From CSP1-1 sp035620615 (GTDB taxonomy: Archaea > Thermoproteota > Nitrososphaeria > Nitrososphaerales > Nitrosopumilaceae), in NCBI GenBank assembly GCA_035620615.1, contig DASPGM010000006.1, positions 86,269 to 150,268 on the forward strand: a stretch of DNA of 64,000 nt. Reading direction: 5' to 3'. The translations under genes and the position numbers were made by a program. This document shows positions 1 through 8,334 of this stretch, piece by piece (within the stretch, counting starts at the first letter, position 1; every line of letters begins with the position of its first letter). Under the pieces are notes generated by a model. It was not told where the DNA came from and made no database searches. It was given only the letters and a program-made list of their open reading frames with translations.

Positions 1-314
1 AAAGTGGACAATTTGAATTAAATGTAATGTTGCCAAGCATGTTAAAATCTGTATTAGAGTCAACAGATATGTTAAACAACTTTCTTCCAATTTTTGCTGT
101 AAATCTAATTGATGGGCTAACAGCAAATAAGGAAAAATTAGTAAAAAATATTGAAAATAGCCCAGTCATTGTAACGCTGCTAGCACCAAAAATTGGGTAT
201 CTAAAATCATCTGAACTATTCAAAGAGTCATTAAAGACTGGAAAAACAATAAGAGAGTTAGCCCTATCAAAAAAATTGTTAACTGTAAAAGAAATCAATT
301 CTCTTCTAGGATGA
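1..314 (+). CDS. Fumarate hydratase class II, C-terminal fragment
   Basis: The reading frame is open from base 3 and ends at the TGA at 312-314, so the start lies before the window. The first visible residues, SGQFELNVMLPSML, match the segment class II fumarases carry as GNFELNVMMP near the end of the central helical domain. The tail EKLVKNIENSP...LAPKIGY...GKTIRELAL matches the C-terminal domain of fumarase rather than argininosuccinate lyase. The family interconverts fumarate and malate in the cytoplasm. The next gene starts 8 bases downstream, so co-transcription is likely. Aspartase is a closely related alternative, and the active-site loop is outside the window. Confidence 0.85.
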   Translation, partial: SGQFELNVMLPSMLKSVLESTDMLNNFLPIFAVNLIDGLTANKEKLVKNIENSPVIVTLLAPKIGYLKSSELFKESLKTGKTIRELALSKKLLTVKEINSLLG

Positions 315-322
315 AAAGCTAA

Positions 323-1591
323 ATGGCAAAAATTTGGGTAGAATCATATGGTTGCTCTGCAAGCATGGCAGATTCTGAGATGATTTCGGGCTTGATTGTA
401 AATGGTGGCCATACTCTTGCAGTCAATTCTTCAGATTCAGATTTGAATCTGATAGTAACCTGTTCTGTAAAGGATGCTACTGCAAATAAAATGATTAATA
501 GAATTAAAAGTCTCAAATCAAAGCCTCTTGTAGTAGCAGGTTGTTTACCTAAAGCGGAAAGAAAAACGGTAGAAAAATTTTCTCAAAATGCCAGTATGAT
601 GGGGCCTAATTCATTAGGAAAAACATTGCAGGTAATCAAAACAACTCTGAATGGGGAAAGGACAGTTCAGCTTGAAGACTCTGATTTATCTAAAATCGGG
701 CTACCAAAAATAAGACTCAATCCTGTCGTAGGCATTGTTGAGATAGCAAGTGGATGTTTGAGTGAATGTACTTTCTGCCAAACAAAATTATCAAAAGGGG
801 ATTTACAAAGTTATAGAATTGGGGACATTGTCAGGCAAGTCACAACAGAAATTAAAGATGGATGCAAGGAAGTATGGCTGACATCAACTGATAATGGATG
901 TTATGGACTAGATATTGAAGAAGATTTGTACTCTTTAGTTAATGAGGTTTCCAATATTCCTTTCAAATTCAAAATTAGAGTCGGTATGATGAACCCGATG
1001 TACATGCCCAGAATTCGAGATGGCCTTTTACAATCTTTTGAAAATGACAAAGTCTTCAAATTTCTTCATATTCCCGTACAGAGCGGAAGTGACAAGGTAC
1101 TCAATGCAATGAAGCGTGGGCATACCGCCAAAACCTATTCTGATATCGTATACAAATTTAGGCAGAAATTTTCTAAATTCACTATAGCTACTGACATAAT
1201 TGTTGGGTTTCCATTAGAATCTGAAGAGGATTTTTTACAGACTGTTGATTTGTTAAATAATACAAGGCCAGATATAGTGAATCTTTCTAAATACAGTCCT
1301 AGGCCAGGAACCGAAGCTGCAGATTATACTCAAGTGGATGTTTCAGAAGTGAGGCGTAGAAGCAAAATAGTATTTGATCTTTCAAACCAGATCTCATTAG
1401 AGAATAATTTGGAATGGATCGGCTGGAAGGGAGACGTATTGTTTGATGAAAAATCTGAAAAAGGAATACAGGGAAGAAACTTTGCCTATAAATCAATTCT
1501 AGTAAAAGATAGTGTTGAGATTGGACATGAATGTCAAGTGGAAATAATTGATGCCACTAAACATAGTCTTATTGGAAAGATCGCAAGTTAA
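323..1591 (+). CDS. tRNA N6-threonylcarbamoyladenosine (t6A37) methylthiotransferase, MtaB/CDKAL1 type
   Basis: A 422-residue radical-SAM methylthiotransferase. The N-terminal UPF0004 domain opens with WVESYGCSASMADSE, contributing one cysteine of the second cluster. The radical-SAM motif is C145-x3-C149-x2-C152 (SGCLSECTFC). Downstream, HIPVQSGSDKVLNAMKRGH and ATDIIVGFPLESEEDF are typical of the MiaB/MtaB family, and a TRAM-like domain fills the last 60 residues. Archaea and eukaryotes use this branch to convert t6A37 to ms2t6A37 in tRNAs reading ANN codons. It starts 8 bases after the fumarase stop. Confidence 0.92.
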   Translation: MAKIWVESYGCSASMADSEMISGLIVNGGHTLAVNSSDSDLNLIVTCSVKDATANKMINRIKSLKSKPLVVAGCLPKAERKTVEKFSQNASMMGPNSLGKTLQVIKTTLNGERTVQLEDSDLSKIGLPKIRLNPVVGIVEIASGCLSECTFCQTKLSKGDLQSYRIGDIVRQVTTEIKDGCKEVWLTSTDNGCYGLDIEEDLYSLVNEVSNIPFKFKIRVGMMNPMYMPRIRDGLLQSFENDKVFKFLHIPVQSGSDKVLNAMKRGHTAKTYSDIVYKFRQKFSKFTIATDIIVGFPLESEEDFLQTVDLLNNTRPDIVNLSKYSPRPGTEAADYTQVDVSEVRRRSKIVFDLSNQISLENNLEWIGWKGDVLFDEKSEKGIQGRNFAYKSILVKDSVEIGHECQVEIIDATKHSLIGKIAS

Positions 1592-1662
1592 AAATTTTAG
1601 ATCGGAAATTGGATTAAAGCTACGTAAGAAGGTTTTTTATCGTATTTTGCAGAATAGGTGGA

Positions 1663-2616
1663 ATGACCTTTCAGATAACAGAACCCATTTTAATTATAGG
1701 AATAGGTGGAGTAGGAACAAAACTAGCCCCCAAAGCAAAAGCATTCCTCAACTCGGATTGTCTTTTGATAAGCAATGACCAAAAGGACCTGAATTCTGAT
1801 TTTAACTCAATTAGCATATCCACCAAATCTGTGTTAAATCCCTCAGTTCAGCTAATTAGAAACTCTACATACCAGGTTTCTGAGAATATAAAAAATGAGA
1901 TTTCAAGATATTCTACTATAATTATTCTTGCTAACCTGGCTGGCAAATCTGGTGCTGCAATGGCTCCTGTCATATCACATCTTTGCTACGAAGAAAACAA
2001 AGATGTAATTTCTTTTGCAATTATGCCTTTCAAATTTGAAAAAGATAGAATTTTTCAATCAGGTATTTCATTAAAAAGACTAAGAGAGAATTCGAAATGC
2101 ACTATTGTATTAGATAATGATGCATTACTTGATAGTAATCCAGAGCTAAGTCCTTTAGCTTGTCATAAAATATCAAATGAAGCAATTTTTCAGGTAATTA
2201 GCTCATTAGGAACTACATCGATTCCTCAAGAGACTAACATTTTGTCCACAAGTAAAGACGTTCAAAATGTAGAAGAGTCATTGAAAGATTCGTTAAGGAT
2301 GCTCTATGAGGATGCACCACCAAATAGTGTAAAGCGTTCCATACTCTATGTTCTTGGAGGAAATAATGTTGCTGGAGGAATACTAAACTCTATTACAAAT
2401 ATTGCAAGTGGTGTTTTTAATCAAGAAAATACTAGTGTTATTTCTTCAATTAATACTGCAGAAAAATCCAAAGTCGTCATGTTATCCTCTGTTCAAGGCG
2501 AGACGCATTTTGATAGATATGATCCCTTGGGAGTCATTTCCAAAGAAAATACTCTTGATTGGGAACAGCCTGAATGCAGTATTGATTGTGAACTTGAATT
2601 ATATCAATTAGAATAA
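1663..2616 (+). CDS. Divergent FtsZ/tubulin-superfamily protein
   Basis: A 317-residue protein with an FtsZ-like GTPase layout. The glycine-rich N-terminus GIGGVGTKLAPKA replaces the FtsZ GVGGAGNN loop. A region starting near residue 87 (LANLAGKSGAAMAPVISHL) sits where FtsZ has GGGTGTGAAPV. It is followed by the FtsZ-like stretch IMPFKFEKDRIFQSGISLKRLRENSKCTIVLDNDALL. The tubulin signature GGGTGTG is therefore degenerate, so GTP hydrolysis is doubtful. Thaumarchaea divide with Cdv/ESCRT proteins, and their FtsZ homologues are known to be divergent with unclear function. The start follows a GGTGG Shine-Dalgarno-like site. The convergent eL31 gene ends 7 bases away. Confidence 0.75.
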   Translation: MTFQITEPILIIGIGGVGTKLAPKAKAFLNSDCLLISNDQKDLNSDFNSISISTKSVLNPSVQLIRNSTYQVSENIKNEISRYSTIIILANLAGKSGAAMAPVISHLCYEENKDVISFAIMPFKFEKDRIFQSGISLKRLRENSKCTIVLDNDALLDSNPELSPLACHKISNEAIFQVISSLGTTSIPQETNILSTSKDVQNVEESLKDSLRMLYEDAPPNSVKRSILYVLGGNNVAGGILNSITNIASGVFNQENTSVISSINTAEKSKVVMLSSVQGETHFDRYDPLGVISKENTLDWEQPECSIDCELELYQLE

Positions 2617-2623
2617 AATAATT

Positions 2624-3154
2624 TTATTTAGATTTCTTTTTAGGTTTATCTTTTTTACTTGCTGCCTTTTTTGAATCCTTTGACTTTGCTTTTTTTGTTG
2701 GTTCTTTTGCTTTAGGTTTTTGTTCTTTAGCTTTTGGTGTTGGTTCTTTAGCTTTTGGTGTTGGTTCTTTTGCTTTAGGTGTTGGTTCCTCTTTTTCTTC
2801 TGTACTTGATTCGATTTGTTTTGTTTCAGATTCTGGTTTTTCTTCTACTTCAGGCATTTTCTTTTCTTTTGTTGGTTCTACAGCTTCTTCGATTTCTTTT
2901 TCGTATGGAGAAACTAAAACAAATCCTTCATCAGTTTTTGTCATTCTTACTCTAATTTTTCGAGGAGGATGTTTTATTCCACGTTTCCAGATCTGATGAT
3001 TAACACTTTCTTCAATTTTGATTTCTTCAGTTTTCATATGATGTCTAGCATATTCTTTGACCATATTGACTGCCCTTTTTGCTCTTTGATTATCTGGGGA
3101 TAACAATACTTTACCCAAGTTTATTGTATAAACGCGTTCAAGTTCCTGAGACAT
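2624..3154 (-). CDS. rpl31e: 50S ribosomal protein eL31 with long Lys-rich tail
   Basis: Residues 1-90 are a normal archaeal eL31 (L31e): ERVYTINLGKVLL, then KRAVNMVKEYARHHMK and PPRKIRVRMTK. Archaeal eL31 is usually about 80-100 residues, whereas this one has 176. The extra half is a low-complexity tail: an acidic section (EVEEKPESETKQIESSTEEKEE), then near-perfect repeats of the heptad PTPKAKE, and a final poly-lysine run. The protein binds near the polypeptide exit tunnel of the large subunit. It starts right after the eL39 stop codon, so the two are an operon. The tail is probably disordered; its role is unknown. Confidence 0.95.
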   Translation of the reverse strand: MSQELERVYTINLGKVLLSPDNQRAKRAVNMVKEYARHHMKTEEIKIEESVNHQIWKRGIKHPPRKIRVRMTKTDEGFVLVSPYEKEIEEAVEPTKEKKMPEVEEKPESETKQIESSTEEKEEPTPKAKEPTPKAKEPTPKAKEQKPKAKEPTKKAKSKDSKKAASKKDKPKKKSK

Positions 3155-3313
3155 TTAACCAACCTCTACGTCTGTAGAACGCCATGCTCTTCTCTTAGGA
3201 TTTGTACGAACTGATCTTTTAGTTCTAAGAATAACCCAGGCTGGAACAGAAGATGCTTGTTTAGTTTTTTTCAACAATCTATTCTTTCTTCCTGAATGCT
3301 TACGTGCAGCCAT
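3155..3313 (-). CDS. rpl39e: 50S ribosomal protein eL39
   Basis: A 52-residue protein, MAARKHSGRKNRLLKK..., with the conserved core SSVPAWVILRTKRSVRTNPKRR and an N-terminus rich in Lys/Arg. Both length (about 51) and sequence fit eL39, which lines the nascent-chain exit tunnel in archaea and eukaryotes. The ATG start is at 3311-3313, and the stop directly abuts the start of eL31. The eL39-eL31 pair is a common archaeal operon. I see no eIF6 gene following, unlike in many euryarchaea. Confidence 0.95.
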   Translation of the reverse strand: MAARKHSGRKNRLLKKTKQASSVPAWVILRTKRSVRTNPKRRAWRSTDVEVG

Positions 3314-3350
3314 AAAAATTCAGGCAAGCCAAGCTCTTTTTAAATGAATC

Positions 3351-3899
3351 TCAAATTGCTAAACGATTTACAACTTGTTTTAAGATTCTTGCAGAAGCAC
3401 CCCATACTATTTTCTCATTGTAAGTGAAAACATACATTTCTTGAATTGATTGATGATTTGGGTCACGGTCATAGTCAAGAGTTTGCAATAGCGGAATCAA
3501 AGGTATATGAAAAATTGACTCTACTTCTGAATTGGATTTAAGTTTAGGAATATTATCAAGTATACAAACAAAAGGAGTTATTGTAAAACCAGAATTAAGA
3601 GTAGATACGTTTCCCAATTGACCAACTACATCATCTCTGGATATAGTTAAACCAACTTCTTCTTCAGTTTCACGGAGTGCAGTATCAAGCAAATCAATAT
3701 CATCTGCTGTCCATCTTCCACCTGGAAAAGCAATTTCTCCTGCATGGTTATGCAAATTCTTTGCTTTTTTTATCATCAATATTTTTGGCTCCATTCCATA
3801 AATGATTATGAGTACCGAGGAAAGTTTGGTATTTCCATCATGTTTTGGGTTTGGAAAAAGTTTACTAGATAGTTGAGCCTTGAGAATATTTGTATCCAT
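3351..3899 (-). CDS. Nudix hydrolase, CoA-pyrophosphatase (NudL)-like
   Basis: A 182-residue Nudix protein. The sequence ILMIKKAKNLHNHAGEIAFPGG immediately before the Nudix box is the UPF0035 signature typical of NudL/Nudt7-type CoA diphosphatases. The box itself ends LLDTALRETEEEVGL, keeping the REx2EExGL metal-binding core. The family hydrolyses nucleoside diphosphates linked to X, here possibly CoA or acyl-CoA to phosphopantetheine plus 3',5'-ADP. It sits alone between the ribosomal operon and a divergent MetF-like gene. The substrate is inferred from the motif and not certain. Confidence 0.85.
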   Translation of the reverse strand: MDTNILKAQLSSKLFPNPKHDGNTKLSSVLIIIYGMEPKILMIKKAKNLHNHAGEIAFPGGRWTADDIDLLDTALRETEEEVGLTISRDDVVGQLGNVSTLNSGFTITPFVCILDNIPKLKSNSEVESIFHIPLIPLLQTLDYDRDPNHQSIQEMYVFTYNEKIVWGASARILKQVVNRLAI

Positions 3900-3975
3900 A
3901 CTGATTTAATATACATCACTTCGTTATTGATTTTATTGTTCAAAGGTTTTAATCAAGTAAATTGAAAGCACTCTA

Positions 3976-4725
3976 ATGACATTTCGATATGAGATCAATC
4001 CACCTAAAATTCTACAGAATTCTTTGACCCAAGAAGATTCTCTAAAACAATTAGATGTAGTGAATCTGAGAGTTTCTGAGATTGAATCATTTTGTGATGG
4101 CATTCATTTTACCGATTCTGTACTAGGAATTCCAAGAATTTCTCCTATTGCTGCTGGAAAATTAATTCGTAAATCGTATCAGAATATTGAGATTACAGTA
4201 AGTTTGCGTGTAAGGGACAAGAATCTTACTACACTGAGGGAGTTAATGGAACAGTCTGTGGCTGAAAAAATCAATGGGGTGTTAATTCTAAAAGGGGATG
4301 CATCGCCCACAGAGCAAAAGGATTCGGGTTTAATTCCAAGCAGTACTGTGAAATACTTTAACGAGTTGGGATTTAATAAAAAATTAGATATTTTCTTATC
4401 TTTACCTAATTATCCTAATTTTGAAAAGATTCAAAAAAAAATAGATGCTGAACCTACAGGATTTATTACTCAGGTAATTCATTCGGCAGATGAAGTTTCT
4501 CGAATTGTGGATAAGCTCAAACCTGATGGATTTAAAATAATTCCTTGCATCTTATTGCCATCTGAAAAAAATTCCAAATCCGCTGAATTTCTTAAATTAG
4601 ATTGGTCAAAATACAAAGATTCAGTAGAAGATTTCATAAAACAAGTGCATCAGATAGCTGGAGATGTTCTTATTACTTCCCCTAATGATTTTAGTTATGC
4701 AAAGGAAATTCTTGCTAAACTATAG
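3976..4725 (+). CDS. Methylenetetrahydrofolate reductase-like (MetF) TIM-barrel protein
   Basis: A 249-residue, single-domain protein. It begins TFRYEINPPK, like the FExxPP opening of MetF. It has EITVSLRVRDKN followed by GVLILKGDASP, corresponding to the MetF strand that ends in GD at the flavin/folate pocket. MetF proteins are about 290 residues, so this is a short version and the call rests partly on context. It converges on the methionine synthase gene metH, and the two stop codons overlap in the palindrome CTATAG. A MetF would supply methyl-tetrahydrofolate (or a tetrahydropterin analogue) to that enzyme. Cofactor use cannot be read from the sequence. Confidence 0.7.
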   Translation: MTFRYEINPPKILQNSLTQEDSLKQLDVVNLRVSEIESFCDGIHFTDSVLGIPRISPIAAGKLIRKSYQNIEITVSLRVRDKNLTTLRELMEQSVAEKINGVLILKGDASPTEQKDSGLIPSSTVKYFNELGFNKKLDIFLSLPNYPNFEKIQKKIDAEPTGFITQVIHSADEVSRIVDKLKPDGFKIIPCILLPSEKNSKSAEFLKLDWSKYKDSVEDFIKQVHQIAGDVLITSPNDFSYAKEILAKL

Positions 4726-7221
4726 AACAAAATATTCTGCTTCTGGATGATGAACTATAATTGCTGCAGTTGACTGTTCTGGTATTATTTGACCTGATTC
4801 TGTGAGTGTCATGCCTGACTTTTCAGGTTCAAGTAATTTCCATACAAGAGTATGTTGCATTACATCTGGACAACTTGGGTATCCCCAGCTATACCTTAGA
4901 CCCCGATTTTCTCCAATGTTTAATTCTGATTTTATTTTGCGGTTTACCCATTCTGCTAATGCCTCTGCAAATTCTACTGATAATCCGTGCAGATAGTACG
5001 AATCAGTATACTTGTCGTGTTTATTCCACTGTTCAATGATTTCTGAAACTTTGTTACCTGCAGTAACTGATTGAAATGCAACAATATCATCTTCTCCAAA
5101 ATAGTCAGAGAGACAGAGATGTTTATCTTTCGATGATCTAGGAAAGTCAAAGATAATTTTTTCGCCACTTGAATGCTCCACTTCTAACTTTCCATCTTTG
5201 TTATGACATTTGAAATAGCCATATACTAATTGTGGTTCAAAAAGACTTTCGTTTTTTATCCGTGTTTTCCATTCTTCAAATAACTTCTCATGATCTTCTT
5301 CAGAGTCTTTTCCTGCTTTTCCTCGAAGACCCCAAGACAATTTGAAAAGAGATCTCTTATCAATTAGATTCCATACCTCATCCATGTTAATTTGTGACGA
5401 CTTTAAGCGAATAGGTGTGTCTAGACTCGGCGCAACAGGAGGACTCACAGGCTTGATTTTGCTATGTGGGAATTCTGCCAATTCTGCAGGCTCTTTAGAA
5501 GTTTCTTTCCACTTTTCTAATTTTTCCTTCCATGTTTTGAGAAGATTATCTTTTTCATCAGAAACTAGTTTGTCCATTGTTTTTAGTCCTTCAAACATTG
5601 TATTACAATAAAATACTCCAGACTCGTAGATTCCACCTTCTTTTGCAATTCTGTTGATGTAGTTAGTGTTAATAGCAGCACCACCACATAAAACCGGAAT
5701 TTTCATGTTAGTTTTTCGTGCATGCTCTACAAAAAATTGCATTTGTTTTGATGTTGATACTAGTAAGGCAGACAGTCCTATTGCGTTAGGTTTGACTTCG
5801 TCAATTTTTTCTAGGAATTTTTGTAGTGGAACTTGCTTTCCCAAATCATAAACAGTATATCCATTATTTTCAAAAATTGTTTTTACGAGATTCTTTCCTA
5901 TATCATGGACGTCTCCATACACAGTTCCTAAGACCAGCTTACCTTTGCTTGTTCCTTCTTCTTTTAGCAAATATTTTTCAAGCTCAACTACTGCTGCCTT
6001 CATGCATTCAGCTGACTTTAGAACAAAAGGTAAAATCAATTCACCAGCACCAAACTTGTCTCCAACTTCTTTCATGGCAGGAAGTAAATCCTCATTTAGA
6101 GTCTTGATTGCACCTTCGTGCGTCATCTCTTTTGGCACATTAAGACTAAGAATTCCATCTTTTTCAATTAACAAATTTGTTTTTTCAATTTTTTCGGCAA
6201 TAGCTGTAACTACGTCATTTTGTATTCCGTCCTTTAGACGATTAACAATTCTAAAGTTTGATTTTTTTCCTGCATTCCATGAAGGATCAAGGTCAACCTT
6301 TTTGGAAGTAGAACCAGCTTGTGGGCCAGCCTTTTCAATGTGTGTGATAAAATCTGAAAGAGCGTTTTGATGTGTATTAAAAATGAGATCTTCTGCTAGT
6401 TTTTTCTCTTTTGCATCAATTTCACCATATGGAATGATTTCTTTTGCATTGACAATTGCACAGTCAAGACCTGCTTTTACTGCATGATACAAAAATACAG
6501 AGTTTAGAATTTTTCTTGCATAGGGAGTCAGTCCAAAGCTGATATTACTTAGACCAAGGACTGTATACGAATGTGGAAAATTTTCTTTGACGAGTTTTAT
6601 TCCTTCTAATGTGTTTTTGCCAGCTTCTAAAAATTCAGTCTCTCCAGTGGCTAGAGTAAATGTTAATACATCGAAGAGGAATTGTTCTGGTTTTAATCCA
6701 TATTCTTTTCCTGTCTCTAGCAAAAGTTTTGCAGTTTGTAATTTTTCTTGAGGAGTCTTTGCCATTCCTTTTGGGCCAATACATAATGCGATAGCTGGAA
6801 CACCATATTTTGCCATAAGTGGTGCTAATTTTTTAAAACGTGTACCATCCCCTTCAAGATTTATTGAATTAATTATTGGTCTTCCAGGAATTTGTTCGAT
6901 TGCAGATTCTATAACGTCTGGATCTGTGGAATCAATTACAAGTGGTGCATCAACTTCTAAACTGATTTTTTTTACAAGTTTTAGCATAAACTCTTTTTCA
7001 TCAGCACGTTCAGTTGTTGCAACACATACATCAATACAATGAGCCCCCTCTTCTACCTGAGATCTAGCCAAGTCAACTAGCCCATCAAAATCGTCATTTA
7101 GTACCATTTGTTTTGCTTTACGTGAACCTTGAGTGTTTACACGCTCGCCGATGATTAAGGGAGGTGGCAATTGCTTTAGCTCAACTGCCTTTAATGCAGA
7201 ACTTACTCTTGGGATACTCAA
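4720..7221 (-). CDS. metH: Cobalamin-dependent methionine synthase, pterin/B12/activation subunit
   Basis: An 833-residue protein with MetH domains 2 to 4 but no homocysteine domain. The pterin-binding barrel comes first (VNTQGSRKAKQMV; IDVCVATTERADEKEF; VIDSTDPDVIESA). Next is a cap helix region and the B12 domain with GDVHDIGKN, whose cobalt-ligand His is near residue 439, then GLSALLVSTS and GGAA. The AdoMet activation domain carries RYSWGYPSCPD near the end. The homocysteine domain is a separate gene 46 bases upstream (7268-8215), so the classical MetH is split in two. The start is TTG, judged from the conserved N-terminus. Thaumarchaea make cobalamin, which fits B12 use. Confidence 0.93.
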   Translation of the reverse strand: MSIPRVSSALKAVELKQLPPPLIIGERVNTQGSRKAKQMVLNDDFDGLVDLARSQVEEGAHCIDVCVATTERADEKEFMLKLVKKISLEVDAPLVIDSTDPDVIESAIEQIPGRPIINSINLEGDGTRFKKLAPLMAKYGVPAIALCIGPKGMAKTPQEKLQTAKLLLETGKEYGLKPEQFLFDVLTFTLATGETEFLEAGKNTLEGIKLVKENFPHSYTVLGLSNISFGLTPYARKILNSVFLYHAVKAGLDCAIVNAKEIIPYGEIDAKEKKLAEDLIFNTHQNALSDFITHIEKAGPQAGSTSKKVDLDPSWNAGKKSNFRIVNRLKDGIQNDVVTAIAEKIEKTNLLIEKDGILSLNVPKEMTHEGAIKTLNEDLLPAMKEVGDKFGAGELILPFVLKSAECMKAAVVELEKYLLKEEGTSKGKLVLGTVYGDVHDIGKNLVKTIFENNGYTVYDLGKQVPLQKFLEKIDEVKPNAIGLSALLVSTSKQMQFFVEHARKTNMKIPVLCGGAAINTNYINRIAKEGGIYESGVFYCNTMFEGLKTMDKLVSDEKDNLLKTWKEKLEKWKETSKEPAELAEFPHSKIKPVSPPVAPSLDTPIRLKSSQINMDEVWNLIDKRSLFKLSWGLRGKAGKDSEEDHEKLFEEWKTRIKNESLFEPQLVYGYFKCHNKDGKLEVEHSSGEKIIFDFPRSSKDKHLCLSDYFGEDDIVAFQSVTAGNKVSEIIEQWNKHDKYTDSYYLHGLSVEFAEALAEWVNRKIKSELNIGENRGLRYSWGYPSCPDVMQHTLVWKLLEPEKSGMTLTESGQIIPEQSTAAIIVHHPEAEYFVL

Positions 7222-7267
7222 TGTTACCTATTATTTCGATTTTTCTAAATACTTAACCCTAATTGGA

Positions 7268-8215
7268 TTAAGCTTTTTCATCAATTACTTTCCTAAGGGC
7301 AGCTATATGATGTGGATTTGTTCCACAACAGCCACCAATAATTCTGATTTTTCCATATTTTGAAATAAAATCTTTTAATGCTTTTGCCATATCATCTGGA
7401 GTCATTTTGTATTCTGCATGTCCTCCAATATTTTCTGGCATTCCAGCATTAGGGACAACTAGTAAATTATGAGTATTTTGTTCGTTTAACCATCGAACAC
7501 TTTGTGTCATTTCAAGTGGACCAGTAGAGCAGTTTAACCCAAATACATCAATTCCCATATCTGAAACTGTAGTGTATGCAGCTTGAATATTGGTTCCAAG
7601 TAACATCTTGCCATATTGATCAAGAGTTGTATTAGCAATGAGTGGTATTTTTTTTCCAATTTTTTTCATAGCATTATGACAACCTTCTATGGCAAGTTTT
7701 ACTTCTAAGATATCTTGACTTGTTTCAATTACTAAGGCATCTACACCTCCCAAGATCAAGCCTTCTGCTTGAAGCTCAAATGCTTGCCTTATTTCATCTA
7801 GTGGAATTTGGCCTAGATCAGGATCATTTGAGCTTGGCAAAAAACCAGTTGGGCCAAGTGAACCTATTACATACCGTGGTTTATCAGAATACTCTGAAGC
7901 TACATCGACTGCAAGCTTTGCAATTTTTTGATTAAACTCTACTGTTTGATTGCCAAATCCATATTCATCAAGTTTTAACTTGTTGGACCCAAACGAATTT
8001 GTTTCAATGCAATCTGCCCCTGCATCAAGATAGCTCCTATGAATTTTTTTTATCCATTCTGGTTTTGTTAAAATTAATCCATCGTTAAAACCATCTTTAC
8101 CTTCTGGAAAGTCTTCTGGCTTGGGATTTAATTTTTGAATTTCAGTTCCCATTGCTCCATCAAATAAAAGAATCTTTTTTTCTAGAGCCTTTAAAAATGG
8201 GTCCTTGTTAATCAA
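7268..8215 (-). CDS. Homocysteine S-methyltransferase subunit of split methionine synthase
   Basis: A 315-residue protein equal to domain 1 of MetH. It starts LLFDGAMGTEIQKLNP, has ETNSFGSNKLKLDEYG, FGLNCSTGP with the first zinc cysteine, and ends with GGCCGTNPHHI, whose two cysteines (about 295-297) complete the zinc site that activates homocysteine. The following gene encodes the folate, cobalamin and activation domains on the same strand, so the two polypeptides should form one enzyme. The start is a TTG at 8215. A stand-alone BHMT/MmuM-type enzyme is possible, but adjacency to metH makes the split-synthase reading stronger. Confidence 0.92.
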   Translation of the reverse strand: MINKDPFLKALEKKILLFDGAMGTEIQKLNPKPEDFPEGKDGFNDGLILTKPEWIKKIHRSYLDAGADCIETNSFGSNKLKLDEYGFGNQTVEFNQKIAKLAVDVASEYSDKPRYVIGSLGPTGFLPSSNDPDLGQIPLDEIRQAFELQAEGLILGGVDALVIETSQDILEVKLAIEGCHNAMKKIGKKIPLIANTTLDQYGKMLLGTNIQAAYTTVSDMGIDVFGLNCSTGPLEMTQSVRWLNEQNTHNLLVVPNAGMPENIGGHAEYKMTPDDMAKALKDFISKYGKIRIIGGCCGTNPHHIAALRKVIDEKA

Positions 8216-8334
8216 TTAACTCATTTTTATGTAGAATCCAAGTTTAATTTATTTGCAAATGGTTTGAATTCACATTTATGTTAATTTAATCAGCATGTTT
8301 CAAATTAGGAGGCAATTAAAGGGTTTTAGTTATT

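Noticed and set aside
2700..2790. CRISPR-like repeat pattern
   Set aside because: The repeats are the coding repeats of the eL31 tail (PTPKAKE), without spacers. No CRISPR array was seen anywhere in the window.
5945..6370. 141-codon plus-strand frame inside metH
   Set aside because: It lies opposite a well-supported domain of methionine synthase and shows no family features.
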